From contig JACEFZ010028130.1 of assembly GCA_014155875.1 (NCBI GenBank), positions 553,061 through 617,060 of the forward strand: a stretch of DNA of 64,000 nucleotides, in the 5' to 3' direction. Origin of the DNA: Cepaea nemoralis (Eukaryota; Mollusca; Gastropoda; Stylommatophora; Helicidae). The notes under the pieces are model-generated. The model worked only from the letters and a program-made list of their open reading frames with translations, searched no databases and had not been told where the DNA came from. A program made the translations under genes and the position numbers. Shown here one piece after another: positions 1-10,935 of this stretch; position 1 is the stretch's first letter; the number at the start of each line of letters is the position of its first letter.

Positions 1-548
1 CACAACCTTTAGAGCGTGAAGCAAGCAACTTATCCACTTCACCAAGGAGACTAATAATAGTATTTCATTGTGCCACAATTACTGTGGTACACTTGCGACT
101 GGGGAGGTACGGGGTGTCAGGAATTGGTAGTACCTTTGGTAAGGATGACTGTCACGCTCTTTTCAGGGCACATCCCCCACTGGTCCAAGCCTGACATCCA
201 GCTCACGCCTGTAGCCTCTAGTAGTTGTCAGCATGCGACAGCGGCCACCTCCCGGGTGACAGGCTGGCTAAATCAGGCGTGGGTAGCCGAATTGGTGTCA
301 AAGCAATCGGTGAACTAGTGTATGCCTACCCAACGTGAAGACAGTGCTCGGCAGACAGCGCGGAAGAAATCATTGTTGATTCAACGGGCAAGACGGCGTT
401 TACCTTCTCAGGCCATATGGTCGTCTTCTACTGACCGGGGCGGCAGTGGGATTCGGCAGCTCTATTGTGCGACTGGGCAGCCCTCTGTGGGAAAGCACTG
501 CTCGCCTCCATAGCATGAGGAAGGGGGCTAGAAAAGGTGCCCTAAACA
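1..548 (+). mobile_element. Probable 5' untranslated region of a decayed LINE
   Basis: No host exon is recognisable here. The stretch leads directly into the endonuclease reading frame of the LINE at 549 and has the same orientation, so it is most simply its 5' untranslated leader. Two short open frames (70-318 and 322-513) have no recognisable motif. Assignment by position only. Confidence 0.4.
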
Positions 549-1827
549 TTGTCTGCTCCATCATTACCTAACCAGCTAGCCGCGGTTGGTGAGTACCCTA
601 TACTGCGGTCAACATACAAAGCAAAAACAGGTAAAGCTAAAAGAGCAAACCATATTCCCTTGACAATCGGGACTTGGAATGTACGCACCCTGCTTGATAG
701 AGACGGCGCGTCGGGCCCAGAGAGACGAACAGCACTGATTGGGAGAGAGCTGGGCAGGTACAACATCGACATTGCAGCCATGAGCGAGACAAGACTTGCA
801 AAAGAAGGCCAAATCTGTGAAGAAGGTGCCGGCTACACATTCTTCTTGAGTGGAAGGAAAAGCAAGGAAAGACGCTAATCCTGTGTGGGATTTGCCATTA
901 AGTCGGCCTTGGTTGGCAAACTAGCTGAATTTCCGAAAGGTATAAATGACAGGCTTATGACCATTAAGTTACCCCTGCTGAATGGAAATAATCATGCAAC
1001 CATCGTGAGTGTCTACGCACCAACCATGACCAATGAAAATGACGTTAAAAACAAGTTCTACGAGGACCTCCGCAAGGTGTTAACATTTGTTGCCAAAGGA
1101 AACAAACTTATGCTCCTTGGGGACATCAAAGCCAGAGTAGGCAAGGACATCGCCTCTTGGAGTGGCATCATTGGAAAGTACGGAGTCGGAAATTGTAACA
1201 GCATTGGACTCCACCTTCAGACCTGTGCCGAACACGATCTCCTGATCACCAACACAATTGTCCGTCTTCCCACGAGAAATAGTACATCGTGGATGCACCC
1301 TCGCTCAAAACACTGGCACCTCATTGACTATGTCATCGGCAGGAGGAGTGACAGTTCAGGTGACAACATCCATTTGTGGTGCCGAATGTTGGACAGACCA
1401 TCGTCTCATTATCTCAAAAATAAACATACATATCAAACCACCACGGCGTCCTCAAGGGGTAGGAATGCAAAATAACTAAATGTCACCCGCCTAAACAGTA
1501 AAATAATGCAGCTGTCGTTTGAAAATGTGCTGGAAGACTGCCTCAAGTCCAATGCTGCTGCTTAACAGGATGCGGAAACAGTGGAGAGCCCTAAAGGACA
1601 CAATTTACAAAAGTGCTATGGAAATCGTGGGTCCAGCTTCCCGAAAGCATAAAAACTGGTTTGATGAAAATTCCGAAGACATCAACCAATTTCGGGCCGA
1701 GAAACATCTTCTCCTCAAGGCATATTTGTCTATTTGCTATGCATATTTTTTAAAAATGCTTTCAATAACATTCGGAGAGTAGTGCAACACAAACTTCGAC
1801 ACATGCGGGACTAATGGCTGAGCAACA

Positions 1828-2313
1828 GTTAGTTAGTTAGTTAGTCGCAGTTCCAATTTCACAGCAACGGGTCGTCCCCATTATGCTCCGTTCCTGTGCC
1901 AGTGAATATCACACAAAACGCTTCCCACTGCCCAATGTGAAAAGTGGAAAAGACAGGAGTCTCGACAAACAACAGCCCGCACAGATACACTGTGCATAAT
2001 GCCACCGCCAGAATGTCAACACACCAGTCCCCCACGAAACACCCAATTCATCTCTGATGGAATCGGCAGTCATTTTCCTATCTGGATGTTTCCTAGATGT
2101 TCACCTACACAGTCCACGAACATACAGTTCATCACCGACGGCAGTGGTAGTCAACCAGAAGCCCAGCAGCCACGCATTTCTGCATAAGGCAAAAACTGGT
2201 CAACTCTGGGACATAGCCACCTGCCATCGCTCCGAACATGCAATCACGTTCCAAAAATAAAAACTTGGGCAGATTCAAAAGCACTTAACACGAAACTCAC
2301 AGCTCACAGTGTC
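1828..2313 (-). mobile_element. Family C retroposon inserted in the LINE, with target-site duplication
   Basis: The element ends in (TTAG)n at its low-coordinate side, which is its 3' end on the - strand. It is bounded by an 11-bp duplication, GCTGAGCAACA at 1817-1827 and GCTGAACAACA at 2314-2324. Removing it rejoins the LINE reading WLSNKADEIQG. It shares GTGCCAGTGAATATCACAC and the 'CACTGTGCATAATGCC' block with copies at 28930-29425 and 55235-55765. No protein-coding capacity is seen. Confidence 0.75.
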
Positions 2314-2789
2314 GCTGAACAACAAAGCTGATGAAATTCAAGGCCTTGCTGATAGACATGATATTAAAAACTTCTACGACTCACTGAAAGCGGTCTATGG
2401 TCCTACATCACCAGGCATAGTTCTCCTCCTCAGTGCAGATGGGGGAACATTGGTCACCGATAAGAAAGAAATCCTTCAAAGCTGAGCAGAGCATTTCAGC
2501 AACATCTTAAATGCAACTTCCTTCTTCGATGATGAAACCATCAACTGCCTTCCTCAAGTTTCCACTAATGATACACTTGATGACCTGCCAACCATAGTGG
2601 AAGTAAACAAAGCCATCCAGCAACTTTCTAGCGGCAAAGCACCAGGTCCGGACTCCATCCCAACAGAGATATACAAGGCAGGTGGACCGGTCCTAACAGA
2701 GTGCTTTACCAAGTCTTTACAAACATATGGATGAACGAGACCAAGCCACAAGATTTCAAGGACGCGTCAATAGTCCACCTTTACAAACG

Positions 2790-3037
2790 TTAAAAAAAAT
2801 TGTTGTTGCGTTTCCCTTACGGGACGTTGCAGTCAACACCAGCATTTTTCAGCTGCTGTTGATGTACTAGGCAAGTGTTACGTTCAGTAGTTTGCCATTG
2901 CTTTCCAAACGACCGGCTCCCATACCAGCACGTTACAACACAACGCGACACTGTCTGCTGTACAAATCAATCGCAGCTGAGCTTCGAACGCCTGGTACCC
3001 GTCTCACGACCCGCGTTCGCAAGCCTTTAGCCATGGA
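2790..3037 (-). mobile_element. Family A SINE inserted in the LINE
   Basis: This - strand copy shows the family A tail (GACGTTGCAGTCAACACCAG read on +), the core AGTTTGCCATTGCTTTCC, and the tRNA-like head ending in TAGCCATGGATCC. It separates LINE RT sequence ending VHLYK from sequence resuming GNRQSCGNHRG, so it entered after the LINE. Confidence 0.8.
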
Positions 3038-4075
3038 TCCGGCTAAAGGAAACCGCCAATCCTGTGGCAACCACCGAGGCATCTCCTTGCTCTCAATTGC
3101 AGGGAAGATACTCGCCAGAATTCTTCTCAATCGCCACACGGCCCATCTCTATCGAGGTCTGCAAGAGAAATGTCAGGAACAGAACCCCGAAATGTTCTCC
3201 ACTTCCATTGACCTTACCAAGGCTTTTGATACAGTCGGCAGAGAAGAACTGTGGAAGATTATGGCGAAATATGGCTGTCCACGAAAGTTTGTTCAAATAG
3301 TGCGGCTATTTCATGATGGTATGCAAGCAATACAGTCAAAATTGTCAAAACAGGAAAATGGTGAAGTGTCTGAACCCTTTCCTCTCACAAATGGAGTGAA
3401 GCAAGAATGTGGCACCAACACTGTTCAGCCTCATGATTTCAGCTAACCTGACGAATGCCTTCGAGAACAATGACATTGGAATAGTCATCAACTACCGCGT
3501 GGATGGAAAGTTGTTCAATCTCAGAAGGCTGAAAGCAAAACCCAAAACTAGCAGTGACACCGCCAGAGAGCTGCTGTTTGCGATCAATATGCCAACTCAG
3601 AGGCAGACATGCAACACAATGTTTCAGCTTTCTCATATGTCTGTGCTAACTTTAGGCCCAATATCAACTTGGAGAAAACTGTAGTTATGTACCAGCCAGC
3701 TCCAGGGAATAATCACACCGTGCCTAATATCAAGGTGAATTTTCATAGACTAACTGTTGTGGACAAATTCATCTATCTTGGCAGCACTGTGTCACAAGCT
3801 GCCACAATTGATGATGAAGTGAATGCAAGAATCTCCAAGGCCAGCGCAGCCTTTGGCAGACTGTACAAGAATATGTATGGGACAGAAACGGAACAAGCCT
3901 GCAAACAAAGCCGAAAATCTACAAAGCAGTTGTATTTTCCACACTGCTATATGCTTGTGAAACCTGGACTGTTTATCAGCGACACGCTAGGAAATTAAAC
4001 CACTTCCACATAGTCTGCCTTTGGAAGCTATTAAAGATTAAATGGCAAGACAAGATCCCAGACACTTGGTCAAGC

Positions 4076-4517
4076 CATTGAGATATTTATCTCTCTGCCG
4101 TCCCCTTGCTCTTTTCTTATCAGTTTTGCCAGGTGTCACTTAATTTTCTAGTTATCCTTCCTCATAACATGCCTAAAAATTTTTGAATGTCCACGTATAA
4201 TTTCTCTAATCAAATTATGGTTTTAATTTGTTTCTTGTAGGACTTGCTCATTTTTTTTTTCTTCTGTTCATCCTTGGTATTTTTTGCATTTTCCCCAAAA
4301 ACTACATGTCCACTGTCATAAGATATGTCTCAGATTTTCTGCTGTCATGTTTTTTCACACGCATACAACAGTATGTGTTCTGTCTAGCTCTTTAACACTC
4401 TCTGCAAGTTACGTGTGCACACGGCAAACTTTTAAAAACAAATATGCAATCAAGCACTGTCAACATTTGCTGTTTTCTATTGCTGGTTATTATAGAACCA
4501 CGTTACTAAACAACCTG
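4076..4517. other. Unassigned spacer
   Basis: AT-rich sequence between the LINE and a family B SINE. No motif, repeat copy or exon was recognised. A 102-codon open frame starting at 4284 is unremarkable and is treated as chance. Confidence 0.5.
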
Positions 4518-4760
4518 TATGTTGATGCCGAGATGACGGGTTCAACCCCTATACCGGTCATTTGGACTAAAATGTTGACTTTTCGTCCTTGACTTGGGGA
4601 CGTCAGTTATAAGATCCTCATAAGTTGGAGTGGGTGAGCCTGATGGAGACAGTTAAAATCCACACACAAAAATTAGTCCAGTGCACTCGAAATAGTAGCA
4701 CGACTATGGACTTCGCTTGCGTTCAAAACGAGCGCACGCACACACACACACACAAAACTG
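4518..4760 (+). mobile_element. Family B tRNA-derived SINE (head truncated)
   Basis: The copy starts in the tRNA-like B-box region (GATGACGGGTTCAACCCC). It continues with the family diagnostic TTTTCGTCCTTGACTTGG and a TCATAAGTTGGAGTGGG block, then runs into (CA)n at about 4738. It matches copies at 20721 and 54757. Confidence 0.7.
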
Positions 4761-5120
4761 CACCCAATCACGTGATGACTGGTGTGTGTCTAATGTGCCT
4801 GTTGGTATAAAGTAGAAATAACAACACGAATTCCAATCCGACATTTGTAAATAATGTATGTTTATGCACGAACCATGACTCAGCTATTACAGTAACTTGG
4901 TGTCAGTAATGTAAGACATGACCTAACATTGCGAGGTTATCGTATCTCTGACGGGTCGAGTATGAAAATGGTCCGTATTTGCTTATGCAATAACGTTTTT
5001 TATTCATGTGGCGGTTCAGCAGTTGTCAGCAAACACGTCGGAGCAAAACTATAGTTTAAAGATTGTCTGCTCCATATTGTCAGTTGAGAAGTCTTGTTTT
5101 CTGTTGTGTATGTTCTAAAT

Positions 5121-5139
5121 ATGAGCGGTTCTGATTCAG
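5121..5139 (+). CDS. MSRB: MsrB gene 1 exon 1 (start codon)
   Basis: ATGAGCGGTTCTGATTCAG is followed by the donor GTATGG. The single leftover G joins the GT of exon 2 to make a glycine codon. This is the least certain exon because it is short, but its length and phase equal those of exon 1 in gene 2. Confidence 0.7.
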
Positions 5140-8100
5140 GTATGGTTGCAATTTGTTAGAACTAATTGTTGTATGGGATGTATCTTGCTGAACTTGACCG
5201 TGGGGGGTTTGAGTATTTATATTATAGGCAAATCGAGATGTTTTATTTTAAGTACTAGGATACTACCGGATTCCGTGGCTAAAGGCTTGCGAACGCGATT
5301 TGTGAGCCGCTTACCTGCGTTCGAAACACAGCTGCGACCCATTTGGCAGCAAATCGCGTCGCGCTGGGGCTTAACGTGTTGGTTTGGGAGCCGGTCGTTC
5401 AAAAAGCAATAGCAGACTACTGAACGTAAAATTGCGATGACATCAACAACAGCAGTGAAATGCTGGTGTTGACAGCGATGTCCTGTAAATAGGATATGCA
5501 ACAACAACAAAAAAAACACTAGGATATTGGTTGGTTGTTTGGTTGATTGGTTGGTCGATCGCTTGGTTGGTTAGTTGGTTGGTTGGTTGGTTGATTGATC
5601 GGGCGGTTGGTTGTTTGGTTGATTGGTCGGTTGGTTAAATGGTTGGTTGGTTGTTTGGTTGATTGATTGATCGGTCAATTGGATGGCTGGTTGATCGGTC
5701 GTTTGGTTGGTTGGTTGATTATCTGATCAGTTGGTTGGTTGGTGATTCCTCTGGAAGATTCAGATTTAAGCCTTTAAGTCCTTGATTAGCTGATCGGTTG
5801 GTTGGTTGGTGATTCCTCTGGAAGCAGATGCCTTCGTCATTAGGAGGTTCGAATCCCTATGTGCCCATACCTTTAAATATGATCTTGTTCCCCCAACTCT
5901 TCTTCTTTTATTTAAGTCCATGAGTATTGTTCAATACCTATGAGTATTTATCATGCTACTCGTTCTTTAACCGACATCTGTTGCCATTTGAATTCCCAGG
6001 CACCTGTATTTTAGCTGCTAAATGTTTCCCGTGGTTAGTGTATCTCCGATTTCCATCTCTTCTCTTTATATTTTAAACTTTCGACTAAAACTTGTGAATG
6101 TATTTCTTATAGGTAGTACCATGTTTGGTATGTCTCTGAGTTCTATCTTTTCTCCTTATATTTTACACTTTCATTAAACCTTATGAATGTATTTCTCATA
6201 AGTATTACCATGTTTGGTTTATCTCTGATTTCTGTCTTATTTCCTTATATTTTAACTTTCGACTAACATGTGTGAATTCATGTCTCACCAGTACGCACAA
6301 AGAGCCACTGTAGCGCAGTTGCTAGATGCTCACCTGCCCTCGCTATGGTCATAGGTTCAAATCTGCATCTAGCGGATTTGTAAAACTGACCCGTGCTCGC
6401 AGGTCAACAGAGTCTAGTAATGGATACCAGAAAATGTCTTGGGAAGTAAAGGCGACCGGCGTAATACTGACCACACCAGCCACGATTGGTCTGTTAAATA
6501 CTGATCACATCGCCCACGATTGGTCTGTTAAATACTGACCACACCACCCACGATTGGTCTGTTAAATACTGACCACACCAGCCACGATTGGTCTTTTAAA
6601 AATGGATCTATCACCGTATGCCAAATGCTCCTTTAGGCAGGTCATAGGTCGTTTGTTTACCTACTAGGTACTGCTTGAATTACTTGGTTGTCAAAATGAC
6701 CTGTTCTCTGTTACATAAAACAGGTCCACCCGGAAAAGTGTCGCAATCAGATGAGACATGGAGGGCCAAGTTGACACCCGAAGAGTATAGAGTGACCCGG
6801 GAGCATGGCACAGAACCGGTTAGTTTTGATTGAACGTGTTTATGTGTTTATGTTGATAAACCAGGTGATGCCTACCGGGTTATTATCGAATATACACATG
6901 CATACACTTGAATGCAACCAAGCTTGCTAGATATTCTTGCCTCTTCTATTGGTAATCTTTCCAGTTTTCAAGACATTTTTCAATAGTTTCCTTCTCATTA
7001 CATGCCCGACGACCACTGGTTGTCTCTTTCTTATATAGGATAGATTATGATTATGATTATGATGAAGAACCGTTACCATTGCACTCTGGATAGAACCAAC
7101 CTGGTTTCGTCGCTTCTAGGAGAAGTCGAATGGTGTGGATGCGCAGGTATCACTGTTGCCAACTGGTTAGCTACAATGTTGGAATTTTTAACGCTTGCGT
7201 TTATTCAGTAGCAGATGGTTTACATGCACCACGAATTCATGTATTGCCCGCATTTGTAATGTTCTAGAGATAGGTGCTTTTCAAATTAGCATGTCAGCTG
7301 TCTCATCGCCACACTTCCCTGCATGGCTTGGATAATAGATCCACACACGTTTCTGAAGATTTGAGGAATCCACAAGAGATGGACGATCATGTCACATCCA
7401 TCTATTATGAACTTTCAGAGACGTGGAATGAAAACCAAAGTAACTAGTATTACAAGATGAACCCTTTCGGTCTTTGGCAAAGACAGTACCCAAAACAGAT
7501 AAAACACGATGTATATATATTTATTTATAGACATTGACGTGGTCGAAATGATAAGAGCACTACCTCTTATACTTCCGGTTAGCTGATTGCGATTAGGTGG
7601 TACAACACTATCACCGGCAATTAGACTTAAACGCTGACGTCTAGCTCAGAAAGCACACTACTGAACGTTCAGTGTCTAAACCATCAAGCTGGGGTTGATG
7701 GCAACGTCTAGTTCAGAAAGCACACTACTGAACGTTCAGTGTTTAAAACATCAATCTGGGGTTGTTGGCAACGTGTAGTTCAGAAAGCACACTACTGAAC
7801 GTTCAGTGTCTAAAACATCAACCTGGGGTTGTTGGCAACGTCTAGTTCAGAAAGCACGCTACTGAACGTTCAGTGTTTAAAACATCAACCTGGGGTTGAT
7901 GGCAACGTGTACAGAAAGCACACTACTGAACGTTCAGCGTCTAAAACATCAACCTGGGGTTGATGGCAACGTCTAGTTCAGAAAGCACACTACTGAACGT
8001 TCAGTGTTTAAAACATCAACCTGCGGTTGTTGGCAACGTCTAGTTCAGAAAGCACACTACTGAACGTTTAGTGTCTAAAACATCAACCTGGAGTTGATCG

Positions 8101-10876
8101 CAACGTCCTGCAAAGAACATAGAAAAGTATGAATAAAATTAGGTGGAACTGCGGTAAAGCTGTGAAAGTGTAAACAATATAAAATGACACAAAGTAGTGC
8201 AGCTTTACATAACAGAGTTAAGACACATACAGAACGTTGCGGCGATTAGCCTTCATCAGCAAACAAACACATTCACAAACACAACATGCAGTCAAGGAGA
8301 ACTCCTGTGACTACATTAGAAGGTGATGACAGGACGAGAAGAACAAAAGCATGGAAAAATGGAAGCAATGAAGAGAATTTTTCAATTAAACATTTTCTTC
8401 AACTAACATTCTTTTCAATTAACATTTTTTTCAATTCTCATTTTCTCTTCATTGCTTCCATTTTTCCATGCTTTTGTTTTCTCGTCCTGTCATCACCTTC
8501 TAATGTAGTCACAGGAGTTCTCCTTGACTGTATGTTGTATTGTGAATGTGTTTGTTTGCTGATGAAGGCTAATCGCCGCAACGTTCTGTATGTGTCTTAA
8601 CTCTGTTATGTAAAGCTGCACTACTTTGTGTCATTTTATATTGTTTGCAAAGAACATACAACAATTGGATATATATCTATCGCTTTTACCGATACACCAG
8701 ACAATTGTACAGCATGTGGAAAGTGTCGTAAACTTAAGGAAACTATAAAACAACGGTAGGTGTTTATGGCACTGTGGATCATAAGAGGTAGGACTGGTTT
8801 GCGGCAAACAGCCAGACACTGCAGGCAGTGATTGCTAGAAAGAAAATAGCTCTCTTAAGAAACAAGGAAAGAACAACGCGAGACATTCCCAGTGAGCTGA
8901 AGCAAGCTAGGAAGGATGTGCAAAAGGCTGCCAGACAGTGTGCAAACGACTATTTGATCACGTTATGCGAGTACATTCAAAATGTACGTGATAATAGAAA
9001 CATCAGAAGCATGTACGAAGGAATAAAGAAAGCCTGTGGTCCAATGGTCAAAAGAAATGCACCACTGAAAACCCTGACTGGAGAAATCATCAGGATAGAT
9101 GGGTAGAGCACTATTTGGAGCTTTACTCAAGCGAGACCAAACTATTGTATGATGCCCTCAACGCCATAGAGGATTAGAGGCCCTGCCAACTCTTGACCAC
9201 CTGGACACACTTCCCATCATAACAGAAGTTAAATGTGCTATTAATGAACGTTGTCTTTGAGATGTGTTATTAGTTAATTCCACACATTAGAACTTACCTG
9301 TGTCTCCTCTTTCAGCCTTGGTCAGGCAAACTACTGGAAAATAAGGACACCGGAAAATACGTCTGCATTTGCTGCGAAACTGAACTCTTTAGGTATATTT
9401 ATCTTTTCAGTTTTTCTACGTTTGCATTTTTTTTTTCCATGGCGCTCTGCGTCGATTTTGCAGATTTTAAGAATTTAACTTCAGCGTCTGCTGTTGCTCT
9501 GAACAAGTATCGCTGACTTGAGTGGTTAGTTTCTTCTAGCATATGTCGGAATGTGTTGTAATGATTGTTTTGTAGCTATTCTGACTCAAGTGTGTTATTT
9601 TCCTTCTCTTTACGTTTCCTGACATTGGTCCTAAGCTCGATTCTGCTTTCGCTTAAGGTGAATCAAGGGTTGCAGAATATTTTATACAATATATCCTTGT
9701 CAAGTAAGGTGAGAAAAATAACTATACTGAGCCGGTCCTGTTGTGCAGATTATGAGCAGTTAACAGATAGGTGTACAATTATGTTGAAGCTGCAGAGATG
9801 TGGTTTTATAGACGAACAATAACACTATAAACGGGTAAAAAAGTGCTTTGAAAATATCTTGAAATAGATCACAAATAGCCCAGAAAGAACTGGTTACTCA
9901 CATTATTTTAAATATTTTATATCCCTTACAGGAAGTTGCAGTCACCACCAGCATTTTTCAGCTGCTGTTGATGTACTAGGCAAGTTTAACGTTCAGTAAT
10001 TTGCCATTGCTTTCTGAATGACCGGATGGCATACCCCCGTATGTTACCAGCGCGGCGCGAACCGCTGCCGATTCTCGCAGCTGCCGTTTTCCCCACGTGG
10101 ATATACGGGATTATGAACAATGTCGTTAACCCCATGGCCGGGGATACCGACGGTTACACACATAGGAAGAAGATAATCCACATACTTTAGGCACGTAACG
10201 AGAAAGGGATGCTGAAGTACCTTGTGACAACTGAAAAATTGGAAGGAGGACAGGCTTCCAAGAGAGAAGAAGCTGCACAATGTGGTATGATATGGTGCGG
10301 AACACCGGTTTCGGAAATGTTTGGCAGTACACGAGACAGAAGGCTGTGGACAGACATGATCACCAACGCCACACGGCATGGACGATAAGTAGAATCAAGA
10401 GTCCAGTACATCGCTATCTTAGATCGGTACCTGAGTTTGTTTTGAACAAAGGGAGGAAATGCAGTTAAAGGCAGGAACGTGTCGCCTCCCTTTCTAATGC
10501 CCTGGAATATTCTACTGTAGGCGGGTATGTTGACAGCGAACTCCGCCTTGGCTTGCCGCTTGCCAAGATGAGGGAAAGATTGACCACATATTCCTGCATG
10601 CTCACGGCCTACAAAATGTGATGGCGCTATCACATCGCAGATCCATACCAGGAAACTGCTTTGGGGCAATTTGTTTGTATTGATATATATTCTACTGTAC
10701 GTTTATTTCACGCTCCAAGTATAGGTTCTGCAAAGGATCAGATTTTATGATGTTATGTGTCCTTCTATCAAAGACTTAGGTGTTGTTGGCGACATTTCCG
10801 TGTAAAATATACTGCTAAAGGAACCACAACTGTGAAGAAGAAAGATGTAGATGAAACGGAGAAGAAGACGTGACAG

Positions 10877-10935
<59 letters not shown>

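Larger units (their letters stand above)
549..4075 (+). mobile_element. Degenerate non-LTR retrotransposon (RTE/BovB-like endonuclease-RT LINE)
   Basis: The order is APE-type endonuclease, reverse transcriptase, then thumb/C-terminal region. The endonuclease part (about 640-1440) reads LTIGTWNVRTL at its start, VSVYAPT near 1010, LLGDIKARVG (usually GDFNARVG) near 1115, and TDHRLIISKI near 1395. A frameshift or stop near 877 splits it. The RT part contains SSGKAPGPDSIPTEIYKAGG (2630-2690), HRGISLLSIAGKILARILLNR-like residues (3075-3140), motif A DLTKAFDTV (3210-3237) and motif B TNGVKQ (3390). The YADD catalytic motif is lost, reading FAIN near 3578. YLGSTVS (3775) and YACETWTV-like residues follow. 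The copy is broken by a family C element at 1828-2313 and a family A SINE near 2790-3037, and is truncated after WQDKIPDT near 4067. It is not functional. The clade is inferred from remembered motifs, not from a search. Confidence 0.85.

Noticed and set aside
7630..8108. CRISPR-like repeat array
   Set aside because: Units are contiguous 71-bp tandem copies with no unique spacers, and the genome is eukaryotic. The same applies to the array at 25029-25680.
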